Part shown: in pieces, positions 42,523 to 53,393 of the stretch
Layout: each line of letters begins with the position of its first letter
Position numbering within the stretch: the first letter of the stretch is position 1
NCBI GenBank assembly: GCA_963931865.1
Contig: OZ007511.1
Coordinates: forward strand, 14,080,774-14,144,773
Direction: 5' to 3'
DNA length: 64,000 nucleotides
Source of the DNA: Axinella damicornis
Lineage: Eukaryota; Porifera; Demospongiae; Axinellida; Axinellidae
Program-made: the position numbers and the translations under genes
Notes under the pieces: model-generated
What the model was told of the DNA's origin: nothing
The model's input: the letters and a program-made list of their open reading frames with translations, nothing else
The model's database searches: none

Positions 42523-44175
42523 GGCCCTCCGTATTTCCCGGAACGGAACGGAACGGAACGGAACGGAACGTTCCGGACCGGAAACACCACCTTATTCCAC
42601 GGAACGGACCAGGGGTCAAAGTACAGCTAGGACTACAACTTCGCTCCCACTACTTTCTTCAGGGCAACAGACAGAAACGATGAAGGTAGATGTGGATTGA
42701 ATGTGACTTCACAACTTCCCACCAGTTAGGCCTGGCCCTGTGAGACTACCAAAGTTTGTGATCTTGGACATGTGTAGTACTAGTCGTAGACATATATAGC
42801 ACACTGAAAGTACTGACAATATCAGCAAATGCAGACTTCTCTACTGGACTCAACTATCAGGTATAGAGTGAATTGAACCCGATATTCTTGGTGATGCTGC
42901 ATTGTTTTTGAGTACAGGCACGTAGTTGTCTGTAAGTAATTTACTCACAGCCAGTGTAAGACCACTTTGAAAGTGCAGAGCAGCCTTCTCCCATGGGGAA
43001 AAATGTTCATAGAATGACAGCGTGCATACGTGATCCCACTGCCATGCACCCAGCCCCTTTGGAGATCTTGTCGGTGCCAAAGCATTGCGTCTACAGTGGG
43101 AGGGGGGCTAGCCTCGTTCCCAGCCTGGGAACAAGGCTAGAGGGGGGCTGGGTGGGTGGGAGATGATGGTGAGTATAGAGTTAGGGGTTTAGAGTACTCC
43201 GGTAGTGGATGCCAACTGATGTCCACAGAGAACAGTTACACAAGAACTCAACTCACATGGACATTACAAGATGACATGACGCATCCACGTATATATGCAT
43301 ACACCAGTCACTGGCATGCACATGAGTCTACATGCACAAGTATGCATACCCCAGGATGATTACTGCACAAGTGTACACGTGTAGTACCACAAGTTAAAAT
43401 GGGGTAACCCCCTTGTGGACAGCTTAATTTGAGTTACAGATTCATTTTCTTATGAATTTCATCCTTTACACAGATGATTTGTTGACTGCCACCAACAGAA
43501 ACAGAAACCTACCGAATGTAAAGCAGCAAGCAAAGTTATGGCCAGTGTGGGTGGCTGAAAAAAGATGATGCGTACAGGACTGGTTGCAAAACTATTTTGT
43601 ACGGTGTTACCATGCTCATGTGCACATGATGGGCTCAAGTTCAACTAATTCCATCAAAATACAAACCTGCCATTGACAGCAAAAAGTTTGAATGACTACC
43701 ATTGCAAAGTAATAATCAGGGGTGCCAGTTTCAAGTCAAGGGGTCCATGCAGGCTCATGAGGCCGAGTTCATGGGGTCTTTCAGCGGCAAATACCAGCTC
43801 CTTCAGTCTCTGTTACAACTTCCATAAACACTCATCCACTCTATCCTACATGTAAGTCGAAAGTGTGTCCAAAAAAACGTACGTTCCTCACGACAGCTTT
43901 AGTTCACCTTTCCTCAGGGCGACAGTCCTAGCTGTACTTTTAGTCTAACAAGCTAGCCCTTCGCTTTCTCCAGCGCGCGATCGCTTTCAGTATGCGCGCG
44001 CGGAGAAGTTTTCCCCGTGCGGTCACGTGAGTCGATCCGTGCTGGGGAAAATTCGAGGGGCTAGCCCGCAGACTAGCTGTACTTTGACCCTTGGTCCGTT
44101 CCGTGGAATAAGGTGGTGTTTCCGATCCGGAACGTTCCGTTCCGGTCCGTTCCGTTCCGGGAAATACGGAGGGCC
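42523..44175. mobile_element. 1.65-kb TIR element with 8-bp target duplication at the SDHAF2 ATG
   Basis: The left TIR (42523-42630) starts ggccctccgtatttcccgga and is inverted at 44073-44175 with few differences over about 105 bp. Subterminal repeats are GGAAC-rich and partly palindromic (ggaacgttcc). Flanks 42515-42522 and 44176-44183 are identical: taacatgg. An 8-bp duplication fits hAT or P superfamilies; the interior has no recognisable transposase, so it is non-autonomous. It carries a nested mini-element at 43109. Confidence 0.85.
43109..43139. mobile_element. 31-bp minimal palindromic element with exact 9-bp target duplication
   Basis: The element is only tagcctcgttcccag, one base, then ctgggaacaaggcta. 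Flanks 43100-43108 and 43140-43148 are identical (gaggggggc). It consists of two 15-bp inverted ends and nothing else, nested in the 1.65-kb element. Confidence 0.8.
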
Positions 44176-44179
44176 TAAC

Positions 44180-46099
44180 ATGGCTTGGCTGCGAAGAAGT
44201 ATTTTTGCCGCTTTGAGAGGATCGAGGTTTGCGCTGAGATGTACGTTGCGACCTGAAGATGGTTTCCAGGTTCTACGCCCGACGAGAAGTGGAGTAGGTG
44301 GACGATCCTTCAGTAACCCACTGCATGTGGCTCCCCCTGTGTTTAGGAGTGAGGCCACGGAGTGGGTTCCCGAGGATGACGTCGTCCCAATTCCCAAGTA
44401 CACTCCGCGTGTGGGGGAGGAGGATGGGAGAAAGAGGGCACGACTTCTCTACCAAAGCAGGTTAACCCCGGAATCAGGGTTTTTATTTTGTTTAGCCATG
44501 AGCCCAAAATGCACCTGGTGGTGATCAGTACCAGCATTGCATACTAACCCCCCCCCCTAGTCTCGGAACCAGACCCTTCGTGCGGGGGAGGAGGAAAGGG
44601 TCTGGGCACCATCTTACATTCGAGTTGTCCCCAGGTCGGAATGTTGACCTAACGAATCAGAAGCGTTGATTGCGAATGACGTCAGGGAAATGATTTTTCT
44701 CCAGGCCGGCTTTCGGTCCAGTGACTAGCCATGGCGAATCGCTGTGCCGTACCGCGTTACCCGCGAGTGACTGACAATAGTCGAGGAGAGCAACAAGCAG
44801 GTCGACTGTGATCGTACGCGTGGTATCGCAGTTGATCGCTTATTACCACGCATAATTAAGTTCCGTGAGGACAACTCGAATGTAGGAACGTGCCCAGACC
44901 CTTTCCTCCTCCCCCGCACGAAGGGTCTGGTTCCGAGACTACCCCCCCCCCCCCCCCCCCCCCCCCCCAACACACACACACACTGCAGCCCCACCCCCAA
45001 CACTGCAAATGATGGTGCTTAAATACATATGTCTGTGTGGGAGGAGACAAAGCGCTTAATTTCTCTCCTCCAACGTGGCCTGGGAATGAGGCTAACACAT
45101 TACACAGGGCCGTAGGAGTAGGTGCGGCAGGTGCGGCGGCCGCCAGACCAATAATAAGCTCAGTCTGGCTAGCAAGTTGTTGAATCTTGCAGTTTCATCC
45201 CAAGATTGCACCAGAAACGATCTCAGAAGGTCTAAGATTCAAAATTTTCCTGGGGGAGGGCCCCCAGACCCACCTATGTGATGCGCTTCACGTGCTTGCT
45301 ACGCTTCTCGGTTGCGCTTCTTTGCGTGTGCCATGCCATTGCGCCCCCACGATTTCATCGCTCAAATAAGCAAAGCGCTCTTCGCCTGGCCAAACTAACA
45401 CTGCTTCCTACGGGCCTGTTACATGCAGCATGCAAGAAGACAAGACCACACCCACCACTGTGCTGACACTGTCTAAACTGTGTCTGAGCTACCAGTGGTG
45501 TTTGCTCTCCATTCTGCAGAAAGCGAGGCACTCTTGAGACGGGGCTGCTTCTAAGGTCTGTCTATAGTCCATGCTTGTGTTTAGCTCAATATGCACGATG
45601 CAGTAAGGGCTACGGTAAAGTGACCATCAAACTCACATGTGCAACATCTACATACTAGCACACTGTTCTCACACCTAGGCCACTCCCAAAAATATAAATA
45701 AAACCTACAGCACATAGTATACATAGATAGCCTCGTTCCCAGGCCTCCACACCCAGCTTTTGTCACTTGCAGTACGAAAAGCACGCTTTTCGTACTGCAA
45801 GCGACAAAAGCTGGGCGTGGAGGCCTGGGAATGAGTACATTCGTACATACATAATGCATACACACACACAAACATCCCACAGCACATTTGCAGCAGAGCA
45901 TCTCCAGACACTGACTGCTCAGCAGCTGGACAGCTACGACCTGCTGATCAACAAGCCTAGCAACGACTGGCAGCTGTACTACTGGATCATAGGCAGGGAG
46001 GAGCCTCCCTCAGAGTACTGCACCGACGTGCTGGAACTGCTGAGACAACACACACAGAGCCACAGCAGAGGGGGAAGCACTGCACTCAACACAAATTGA
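44180..46099 (+). CDS. SDHAF2: Succinate dehydrogenase assembly factor 2, mitochondrial
   Basis: SDHAF2 (yeast Sdh5) promotes covalent FAD attachment to the SDHA subunit of complex II in the mitochondrial matrix. Three exons: 44180-44460, 45520-45555 (a 36-base exon) and 45883-46099, giving 177 aa (human 166). The N-terminus MAWLRRSIFAALRGSRFALR is Arg-rich and amphipathic, fitting a mitochondrial presequence. Family motifs are KRARLLYQSRKRGTLETGLL (across the first junction), AEHLQTLTAQQLDSYDLLIN and PSNDWQLYYWIIG. It is head to head with HPS5. The ATG at 44180-44182 lies within the taacatgg target duplication of the upstream transposon, so all sequence 5' of base 44176 is transposon. An in-frame stop lies upstream in the reconstructed pre-insertion order, supporting this ATG. 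Confidence 0.93.
44558..44941. mobile_element. 384-bp TIR element in SDHAF2 intron 1 (TAGTCTCG subfamily)
   Basis: Left end tagtctcggaaccagaccct; right end its inverse agggtctggttccgagacta. Pairing continues for about 80 bp with a gap. Both flanks are runs of C (nine or more), consistent with a 9-bp duplication but low in information. No coding sequence inside. Confidence 0.75.
44942..44968. repeat. Poly-C tract
   Basis: About 27 C residues at the right edge of the 44558 element, followed by (AC)n. Confidence 0.95.
45728..45836. mobile_element. About 110-bp hairpin element in SDHAF2 intron 2
   Basis: Arms tagcctcgttcccaggcc...cagtacgaaaagc and gcttttcgtactg...ggcctgggaatgag are inverted almost to the centre. 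The right terminus is damaged (gagta instead of gaggcta), and I could not define a target duplication. Confidence 0.65.
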
Positions 46100-46842
46100 A
46101 ACACACTATTTGCATACCATCACCTCATTCACTTTCTTTCAGCTTGGTCATGATCAGGAGACTTGCATAGTCTCATGCCCGCCAGACTCTTGCTTAATTG
46201 ATCTCGATCTCATTCCATACAGGGTGCTGTTCGTGTCCCAAAAACCCCCCAACCAGTTTGGTGAAGAGACAACAATGTTTACGAAATAGGAACCTCCCTT
46301 CCATGGCCAAGTGTGTTAATTACACCGTTACCAATTTCTTAGCATACATCACCTTGGAGATCGAAGAACGTCTCGAGCGGTCACGACAAATTAATTTCAT
46401 GCCTTTGTGCATAAATTTGGGAAAATTCTACACCGTGGCTGTCATATCATATTATAAGTATAGCGACAGCTAGCATTTTATGCCACTGAATTTGGCATAG
46501 AATCCCCTTGTGAAAAGCCTTTAGGAGTGTGGTTGCCACTCAATAATTTATTATACTCATCAACCAATTAAATTGATTACTGTAGCTGAAACGTCTTGCC
46601 TGGCCTCCACCAGCTTTAGTACTGTTAGAAGAGCCTGTTTGGGTAGCTAAACATTATCCGACTTGTGTAGGCTACAGAATATAAAGGCTAGAGGGAATTA
46701 TACGCCATTAGACTAAGATCTGTACATATGCAGTATACCCTGACCTGGATGGGGTGATCCCTGTCAATTCAACATGCACATCAGGGGTAACATACCCACT
46801 AGTGTTCATTGGCATTCTCTCAACTGGTGCTGTGGGGCAAGC
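46100..46842. other. Intergenic: SDHAF2 3' flank and one arm of the 52.8-kb palindrome family
   Basis: 46705-46845 matches the right arm of the palindrome at 52862-53010 (cgccattagactaagatct...). The rest shows no gene. Confidence 0.5.
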
Positions 46843-49553
46843 TAGCTACTGCATGCAACAGCCGTGATGCAAAAGCTGCAACTGTTGCGGTCCCGGACTC
46901 ACTGCATGAACCTGAAGTAGCTAGCTGAGCGAGCCGCGAAGCTCAGACTTGCATTAATCATGCAATGTTCTTCCCTCAAACAACATGCAGCAACAGCCTC
47001 GTTCCCACCTGGGAACGAGGCTATAGAATCAACTAATCTGCGCTCTAGCTAGCTAACTGACAGACACTCAGTTGGAAGGTCAATTGAGTGGAGGACTGCT
47101 GCTAGCCTGGTGCAAATAACGTTACCTAGCTACGTATACCTTAAATTCGACTGCATGTAGCTAGCTACCATCAGCTGCAGTTGACAAGAGACTCTCAACC
47201 TCAATGAATGCATCCGCTGCACAGCAAGAATTGAAGAGACTCTCAACCACATGATCTAAAATACGCTGGGAGGGTCACTGCAAGTACATTCATACCCTTG
47301 ATGGCAGCAGGTGACTCCCTCACAGATGGTCAGCGGTTGTGATGTGGCTGGACATCATAGCATGCACTGTGGCTACAAGATGTTTACTCTAGACATAGCT
47401 AATTGCATAAAGGCACCCATGAAGCTGGCCAACATCTGCAACCAAACCACTCTGCGCAGCTATACATACTCTCACATCAACAATCAACTACAGAAAAGCC
47501 AAGTTAATGAATGTATATAATTATGATGGTGGAAGACAAGGCCATGCTAGACTCTTGGAAGACAGTGCAATTGCAGCTGCACTGTATGCACTGGTCTTGC
47601 AAGAATCTCTTGAAAGAATCTTGCAAGGAGGTCTTGCAAGAACTTTATTGCACAGTCCTGCGAGAATCTTGCTACGAGGTGTGTACATAGTGGTAGCTAC
47701 ATAGCTACACATCTACAACACTGCACTCTGGAAATTGTGGCCTCAAATGTATACATTAGCTACACACACTCATCCAGTAATTCATGATGGATTACTGGAT
47801 GAGTGTGTGCGATACATGTACCCTGGTTCCATAACGCATTCCTACAGTTAATTATAATACATTCCCAATTTATCAGGTTTCAATACTGCATTCCTCTTGT
47901 ACATTGCAGGTGTCCTCCAGTACAGGAATGTGTGTTGCTATATCAGCAGTCATGTGAAATCATCTTGCACATCCCTATGGCTGCAAATGTTCACGGCCCA
48001 AGACATATACAGGGCTTCAGGTGAGTTACAGGCTAGGCTTACAGCAAGTACCTCTTAGACAGTGGGCTATAAGCCTTGCATGATCTTCCAGTGTATAGTT
48101 GAGTTGAACTGTCATGTTAGATAGTGAGTCTGTCTACTGACTGTAGGTAGCTAGCTGCCTGTAACTGCTAGTGAGTCACTCACGGTGCTGGCTACCCAAG
48201 TGTTTGCAGCCACATACAGTGCACCTCATGGCTGCAACAGAGAAAGAAAAGGTGAGTTGCACTCATAATTTATATTATAGAACAAGTTAACTCTTTACCA
48301 ACCAATGAATGCAAAACCATCATGAGCCCCATAAGAATTATTGAGCTGTGAGGGTCTCATAGGACAACAACACCTGATAGATAAATGTCACTTCCATTAT
48401 ACATTAATTCTACTGAACAGATAGAGATGTGCATGATGTCATATGCATGCTCGTACATACGTTGCTAACAACAACCCACACACACACCCACAACAGAAAT
48501 ACGACCCTGGTGTGAGTCCAGATGACAGTGGTAAATCAGAAGAGGAAAACAATTTGGGAGTAAGTAGAAATGACTAGTGTGACCGATGGTGTGGATAGTA
48601 TCATGTGAGTAGTGGAGTAAGTCATGTGACCAATGGGTTGGCAAGTGACTATAGTGGAAGTGATCACGTGACTGATTATACATGGAATGGATTGTGTTAA
48701 GTAGAACAGATCATGTGATCATATGGTATCGTGACTGTTGGAATAGATTGTTGCAATGAATGTCTTCAATTAACGTCCAGATTCAGTACATATTTCATTG
48801 ATTGAGATTTTGTGTCCATTCTCTGAACACTTCTCACAGGACAAGTCACATGGCTGTCCTCCAACCAGTGAAGCGTTGGAGGAGGTGAGAGTGCACAATG
48901 ACCTCCAGACACGAGCAAAAGGAGGACCACAAGCCAACCAGCCAGCAGAGGCCATCGGTGGCAAACCAGCTAAAAAGAAAGGCAAGAAAGCGGAGAGGAA
49001 GGAGTGTAGGGGTTGTGGAAAGAGGGTCAAGAAAGTCTACACTGCTGATGAAACGTCATGGATGTGCAGAGAAGAGCATGGAGGACTCTGTCTGACATGC
49101 TGGAAGAAGGACACGTGTCCAGTGTGCCCGGGGGGAGATATGCTGCCTCGGCTGACCCCATGCACTGACCCTCCCCCCGATTAAGCAAAGTATATAATAT
49201 AATAGTTCCACTGAGTCACATGCTGTTGGATGCATACCATGTGTGATGTCACTCACATTCTGGTTTCATAATTGCACGATACTTCTTCATATACCATCTC
49301 CATAACAAAACAAAACAAAAAAAAACAAAGGCTAGTCTGACACCATTCCACCAGTTCTGTGTTTGTTTTCTGTGTATTCCATTCTGCACTCTATCTGTCC
49401 CCTACTTTTATTCACCACAGTGATTTTTAATTTTGTATTTTGCACTCCTCCTATTTGGCTTTTACTGCTGTCACGTACATGCAAGGCCTCCACCCAAGAA
49501 GCCAACCTGACAGCCCATGCATCTGCACAGCTATAGCAGAGGGACTCTTAAGT
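46843..49553 (+). repeat. Segmental duplication, copy 1 (paralogue at about 58490-61394)
   Basis: Long collinear identity with 58490-61394: the tagctagctgagcgagccgc module, the palindrome at about 47766-47808, a noncoding exon-like block at 47911-48020 and the whole small C3HC4 gene. Shorter copies of the first 300-450 bp lie at about 52130-52560, 55565-56060 and 56290-56610. Confidence 0.88.
48228..49184 (+). CDS. Small C3HC4 RING-like zinc-finger protein (copy 1)
   Basis: Three exons: 48228-48251 (MAATEKEK), 48497-48559 (KYDPGVSPDDSGKSEEENNL...) and 48840-49184; 143 aa. The N-terminal half is charged and probably disordered, with a KKKGKK patch. The C-terminal half has Cys85-x2-Cys88, Cys105, His109, Cys113-x2-Cys116, Cys122-x2-Cys125 (ECRGCGK, SWMCREEH, GLCLTCWKKDTCPVC), a compact C3HC4 order as in RING fingers. 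An E3 ubiquitin-ligase role is possible but not shown. An upstream open block at 47911-48020 ending in a gtgagt donor may be a 5'UTR exon; it does not join in frame. Family not recognised. Confidence 0.7.
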
Positions 49554-50421
49554 CACCCAATTTATCAAAGGAGGTTCAGTCTCTGTGACTTCCCACCTGA
49601 GGACCTACTCTGGTCAATGGCAGTATATGGATGCCACAACCGAAGGAAAGCACTTCAGAATCCAATGTACATTTAATAGAGGTGATGCCCTACTCTTCGA
49701 GGCCACTGCAGTCCTTGTTCACACAGTGGTTTCTTCTTGCTTTCCAATGATCACCGTGCGTAGTCTCATGAAAGAGTACCCATGGGTGGTGCACCTTACA
49801 GAATTTATTACCTGGTATCCTGACTATGGGTATTGGACAACTATCAACCAAGTTAAGTACAACATCATATACACCTTTGTCCTAGTGTTTGTTTAAGTTA
49901 ACACTTTAAAGGATGGCACATAAAGGGGGGTGCACCCTCCCCCTTATGAATACGTGTTGTGGTTGCAGATAATTAAGCGAATGCACAAACAGTGGAAACC
50001 AGGCCCTTTCTCCTCCCTCTCTCGGGTCTGGGAACGAGGCTACTAAATGGCTTGTAATTGATATGGTATCAGTGAGAGTGGTAGTTCAGCCTACCCCGGG
50101 GAGATCATTATTGCCCCTTTCGGGCTCTGGAAACGAGACTACCAGGTGCCTCAGTGTCAGTAGTGTTATCTATGGCTCTCATGGATAACCATCCCAATTG
50201 TTCTCTTTTGTGACCATGCATTGCATCTTTGTTTTGCCTTTGATCAAACCTGATGGTCAACAGAGGATCAACACTGCAATGATATCATTGGTCAATAGTC
50301 ACTGAATGAGAACTATGATCATCGAAGTTTTCTGGTATGGTAATGGCCTTTCACTTTAAAGGTAATCGTATGATTGTAATGGCTTTAGCTACAACAACAG
50401 TATCCTGTATCCAGAAAGTAC
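49185..50421. other. Intergenic between the C3HC4 gene and secreted-protein gene
   Basis: Contains the uninterrupted TTAA site (gactcttaagtcaccc, about 49546) that corresponds to the insertion point of the 61395 element. Single TAGCCTCG/TAGTCTCG right ends occur at 50030-50043 and 50127-50141. Small open stretches near 49585-49896 have no recognised match. Confidence 0.5.
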
Positions 50422-51174
50422 CTAGGGAATTTCATCAGCAGGAAATATCACGGTGCTGTATAATCGAACACGAGCAAATGTTTCATCTGGTGGAAGACGA
50501 TTAACATAGAGTATGCTTAAATTGATTCCGTTGCCCAAACCACCAAGAGATGCAGCAGAGGTCTCGAGACTGACACCATCTGGAGTGGCGTAAGCAGGAG
50601 AGGTATTAGACTGCGTCTGGATCAGCAGGGCAGAATGAGGGCAGGCATTGATCCAGATGACCCCCCAAGTGAAACTATAGCCGGTAATCACACTAGTAGG
50701 GCCAATCATCCTTCCCTCACTTCCACCATAGGACCCGTACAGCACTTGATTGCCTAGAAACCTCACACCAAACCAACCAATGCGAGCATCAAAGCATCTT
50801 GACTTGGTTTTAGCATTCACCAACCAACGATTGGCTTTCGCAGTGGCAGTAAATGGTAGATTGCCAGCAGAAAATGATGCATTCTGGAAGAACCGTTCGC
50901 CTTCTTCATTGGGTACTGACTCCGAAAAATCCAAACCAAAGGTTGTGTTGAAGTGTTCAATGGCTGATTGAGTAGCTGTTTCAATTTCCTGCTCAGCAAA
51001 CTGTAACACATCTCTGAAGAAGGAGAGGTCAGGGTCCGGGATGTTCTGTACAAAATCTGCTAGCTGCACAACATTGTCAAATGAGATGATAAATTCCGCA
51101 CCTTGCGGGCACTCTTCTTGTTGACCATAAGTGGCTGCAATGAGCACAGCGACAACTGTGACAATACTTTTCAT
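50422..51174 (-). CDS. Secreted protein of unrecognised family (copy 1)
   Basis: One open exon of 250 aa from the second Met. I chose that start because MKSIVTVVAVLIAATYG is a clean signal peptide and the bases just before it (cacacaccacag on the gene strand) look like a 3' splice site, so the ten upstream codons may be intron. Mature protein begins QQEECPQG. It has three Cys (EECPQ, SRCFD, INACP), possible N-glycosylation sites FNTT, QNAS and SNTS, and an amphipathic first third (ADFVQNIPDPDLSFFRDVLQ). The C-terminal two-thirds look beta-rich (RCFDARIGWFGVRFLGNQV). No enzyme motif is visible. Two paralogues follow at 57487 and 54994. Confidence 0.75.
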   Translation of the reverse strand: MKSIVTVVAVLIAATYGQQEECPQGAEFIISFDNVVQLADFVQNIPDPDLSFFRDVLQFAEQEIETATQSAIEHFNTTFGLDFSESVPNEEGERFFQNASFSAGNLPFTATAKANRWLVNAKTKSRCFDARIGWFGVRFLGNQVLYGSYGGSEGRMIGPTSVITGYSFTWGVIWINACPHSALLIQTQSNTSPAYATPDGVSLETSAASLGGLGNGINLSILYVNRLPPDETFARVRLYSTVIFPADEIP

Positions 51175-52130
51175 CCTCCACCTGTGGTGTGTGTTTTGTG
51201 TCATAGCTAAAGCATGGTTATGAAATCATGACTGCACGGTGTCAGTGCTTATTCCCATGGAATAATTATCCCACAGCTGTAGATTTGCTCCATTGATAAT
51301 GTCACGGAGAGCTATTCTACCCTACTGCCCGTATTCCACTCTTCCTGAGGGTATGCATAAAGTTTACACGGGTTGTAAACAATTCAATATGTAGACATAG
51401 AGTCACCGTATGGTGTATATTAGCACTGCCAGTACTGAACCAGGTACCGGACTCAGAGAAATTGGCAGACGCGATTGGGGTGTAACAGTTGCAACTGCAT
51501 GAGGGCAGGCCTGCCAACCTAAAAGCCTTGAGGTGTAGCATGTATTTTAAGACAGAAACAAGTTTCCATAATATTTAGACCTACTTTTCATGTATAGCAT
51601 CATATTGTTTTGTTGCACGTTTTCAGCTTTTAATAGTAGGTTTCCATTCAATGCGTGTACATTAAAATCAGGACTTGATCGACCGGGTATTCTGTTCGAT
51701 CAATGAAAAATAAAATCCTGTCTTCCCCGCCATTGCTATGAGGGATTACCAAAACCAATCTGGCAATTCTCGACTCGGCTTTCGACAATGACTCGAACCT
51801 AAGAGAGCTGTGTGCATTAATTCTTCATGCCTGAAAGGTAAACCCATATGACATCCATTCTGTGGTATTGTTTTTGTTACCATCTGTGCCTTTAGACTTG
51901 ATGCAGGGCTGCAATTCCACTCGAGTCCTTGCGCAAATTGCGCGCGCATGCGCGTAGGTCTCATCCCCAGGCTTGCATGTGAACGAGGCTGCCAAAATAC
52001 CGGTTCCAACAGCCGCCAGCCGATCGGTAGTCTATTAGTACCGGTATGCGTTCAAGCTCGAGTCTCTCAGCATTTCCGTGAGATTGAGCTGGTTAACCGT
52101 GAGAGCGTGAGATCAGCACTGAATCCGTGA
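51175..52130. other. 5' flank of secreted-protein copy 1
   Basis: 51175-51535 is shared with the flanks of copies 2 and 3, so promoter sequence was duplicated with the genes. The remainder shows no gene. Confidence 0.5.
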
Positions 52131-52453
52131 GACTCAGCTAGCTGAGCGAGTGAAGCTACTCGCATTAATCATCAATGTTCTGCCCTCAAACAGCAAGCAG
52201 CAACAGCCTTGTTCCCACCTGGGAACACGAGGCTATAGAGTCAACTATTCTGCTGTTCACTGTAGACACGTGCATGCACTTGGAATGTCAACCAATTAAT
52301 GACTGCTGCTGCAAATAACAACCTAGCTAGCTACCTTAATTCGACTGCATGTACCATCAGCTGTACAGTTGACAAGAGACTCTCAACCTCAACGACTGCA
52401 AGAATTGAAGAAACTCTCAACCACATGACCTAAAATACACTGGGAGGGTCACT

Positions 52454-53214
52454 GCAAGTACATTCATGCCCTTGATGGCAGCAGCCTGCCAGGTGACTCC
52501 CTCACAGATGTTCAGTGGTTGTGATCTGTAGGATTGTGGCTGGACATAGCATGCAGTGGCTACAAGAGGTTTACTTTGGGATTAGACCCTAATTTAATTG
52601 CAGAGTGGGATCGAAGCTGGCCAACATCTGCAACCAAACCACTCATACTTTGAAGTATTTATAAGCTTGCCCCACATGTACAGCACCAGTTGAGAGTAAC
52701 ATTTACGCCAATGAACACTAGTAGTGGGTATGGGGCCACAATAATTGCATTCCAATGCGTAACATACCCCTGATGTGCATGGTGAATTGACAGGGATCAC
52801 CCCATCCAGGTCAGGGTACTGCATGTATACAGATCTTAGTCTAATGGCGTATAATTCCGGGAATATACGCCATTAGACTAAGATCTATACATGCAGTACC
52901 CTGACCTGGATGGGGTGATCCCTGTCAATTCAGCATGCACATCAGGGGTAACATACCCACTAGTGTTGATTGGTGTAAATTTTTCTCTCAACTGGTGCTG
53001 TGGGGCAAGCTTAGATACTTCAAAGTATGAGTGCAGATGTTGGCCAGCTTCGATTCCACTCTGGGTGTCATGCAATTAAATTAGGGTCTAAACCCAAAGT
53101 AAACCTCTTGTAGCCACTGCATGCTATGTCCAGCCACAATCCTACAGATCACAACTGCTGAACATCTGTGAGGGAGTCACCTGCTGCCATCAAGGGCATG
53201 AATGTACTTGCAGA
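52454..53214. repeat. Near-perfect palindrome of about 760 bp
   Basis: The left arm (from tgcaagtacattcatgccct) is inverted in the right arm (ending agggcatgaatgtacttgca), with the turn at about 52857-52862 (attcc/gggaa). Arms are about 375 bp with small indels. One arm alone is present at about 46705-46845, and the outer part belongs to the duplicated module at 46843. Confidence 0.88.
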
Positions 53215-53329
53215 CGATGGCGTTTAGAAGATAAGAGTTTAGAAGATAAGATCGTAGATACACAAACACTTTTGGAAATTAAATTTGTGTGTTACGTTAC
53301 CACTGGTAGAGTCAGTGCCAGAAATAATT

Positions 53330-53393
53330 TAACCTCGTTCCCAGGCTCCTCCCCAGCTTTTTGTCGCGTACAGTGAGCCTGGGAACGAGGCTA
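53330..53393. mobile_element. 64-bp palindromic mini-element with exact 9-bp target duplication
   Basis: Ends taacctcgttcccaggct and agcctgggaacgaggcta, with a 28-bp middle. Flanks 53321-53329 and 53394-53402 are identical (gaaataatt). Confidence 0.85.

Noticed and set aside
44027..44179. In-frame extension of SDHAF2 upstream of 44180
   Set aside because: This part is the right TIR of the 1.65-kb element; the conserved mitochondrial presequence begins at the ATG at 44180.
46993..47023. agcctcgttcccacctgggaacgaggct hairpins at 46993, 56463, 58622 (and variants at 52206, 55641) as independent insertions
   Set aside because: All lie at the same place in a duplicated module, so they are one event copied; the flanks match at only about 5 of 9.
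47911..48020. Coding first exon of the C3HC4 gene
   Set aside because: Open in two frames and ends in a good donor, but neither frame joins the MAATEKEK exon without a stop or phase clash; kept as a possible 5'UTR exon.
49440..49896. Open stretches of 78 and 103 codons downstream of C3HC4 copy 1
   Set aside because: No start context, splice link or recognisable motif; the paralogous region is broken by the TTAA element, so no selection is shown.
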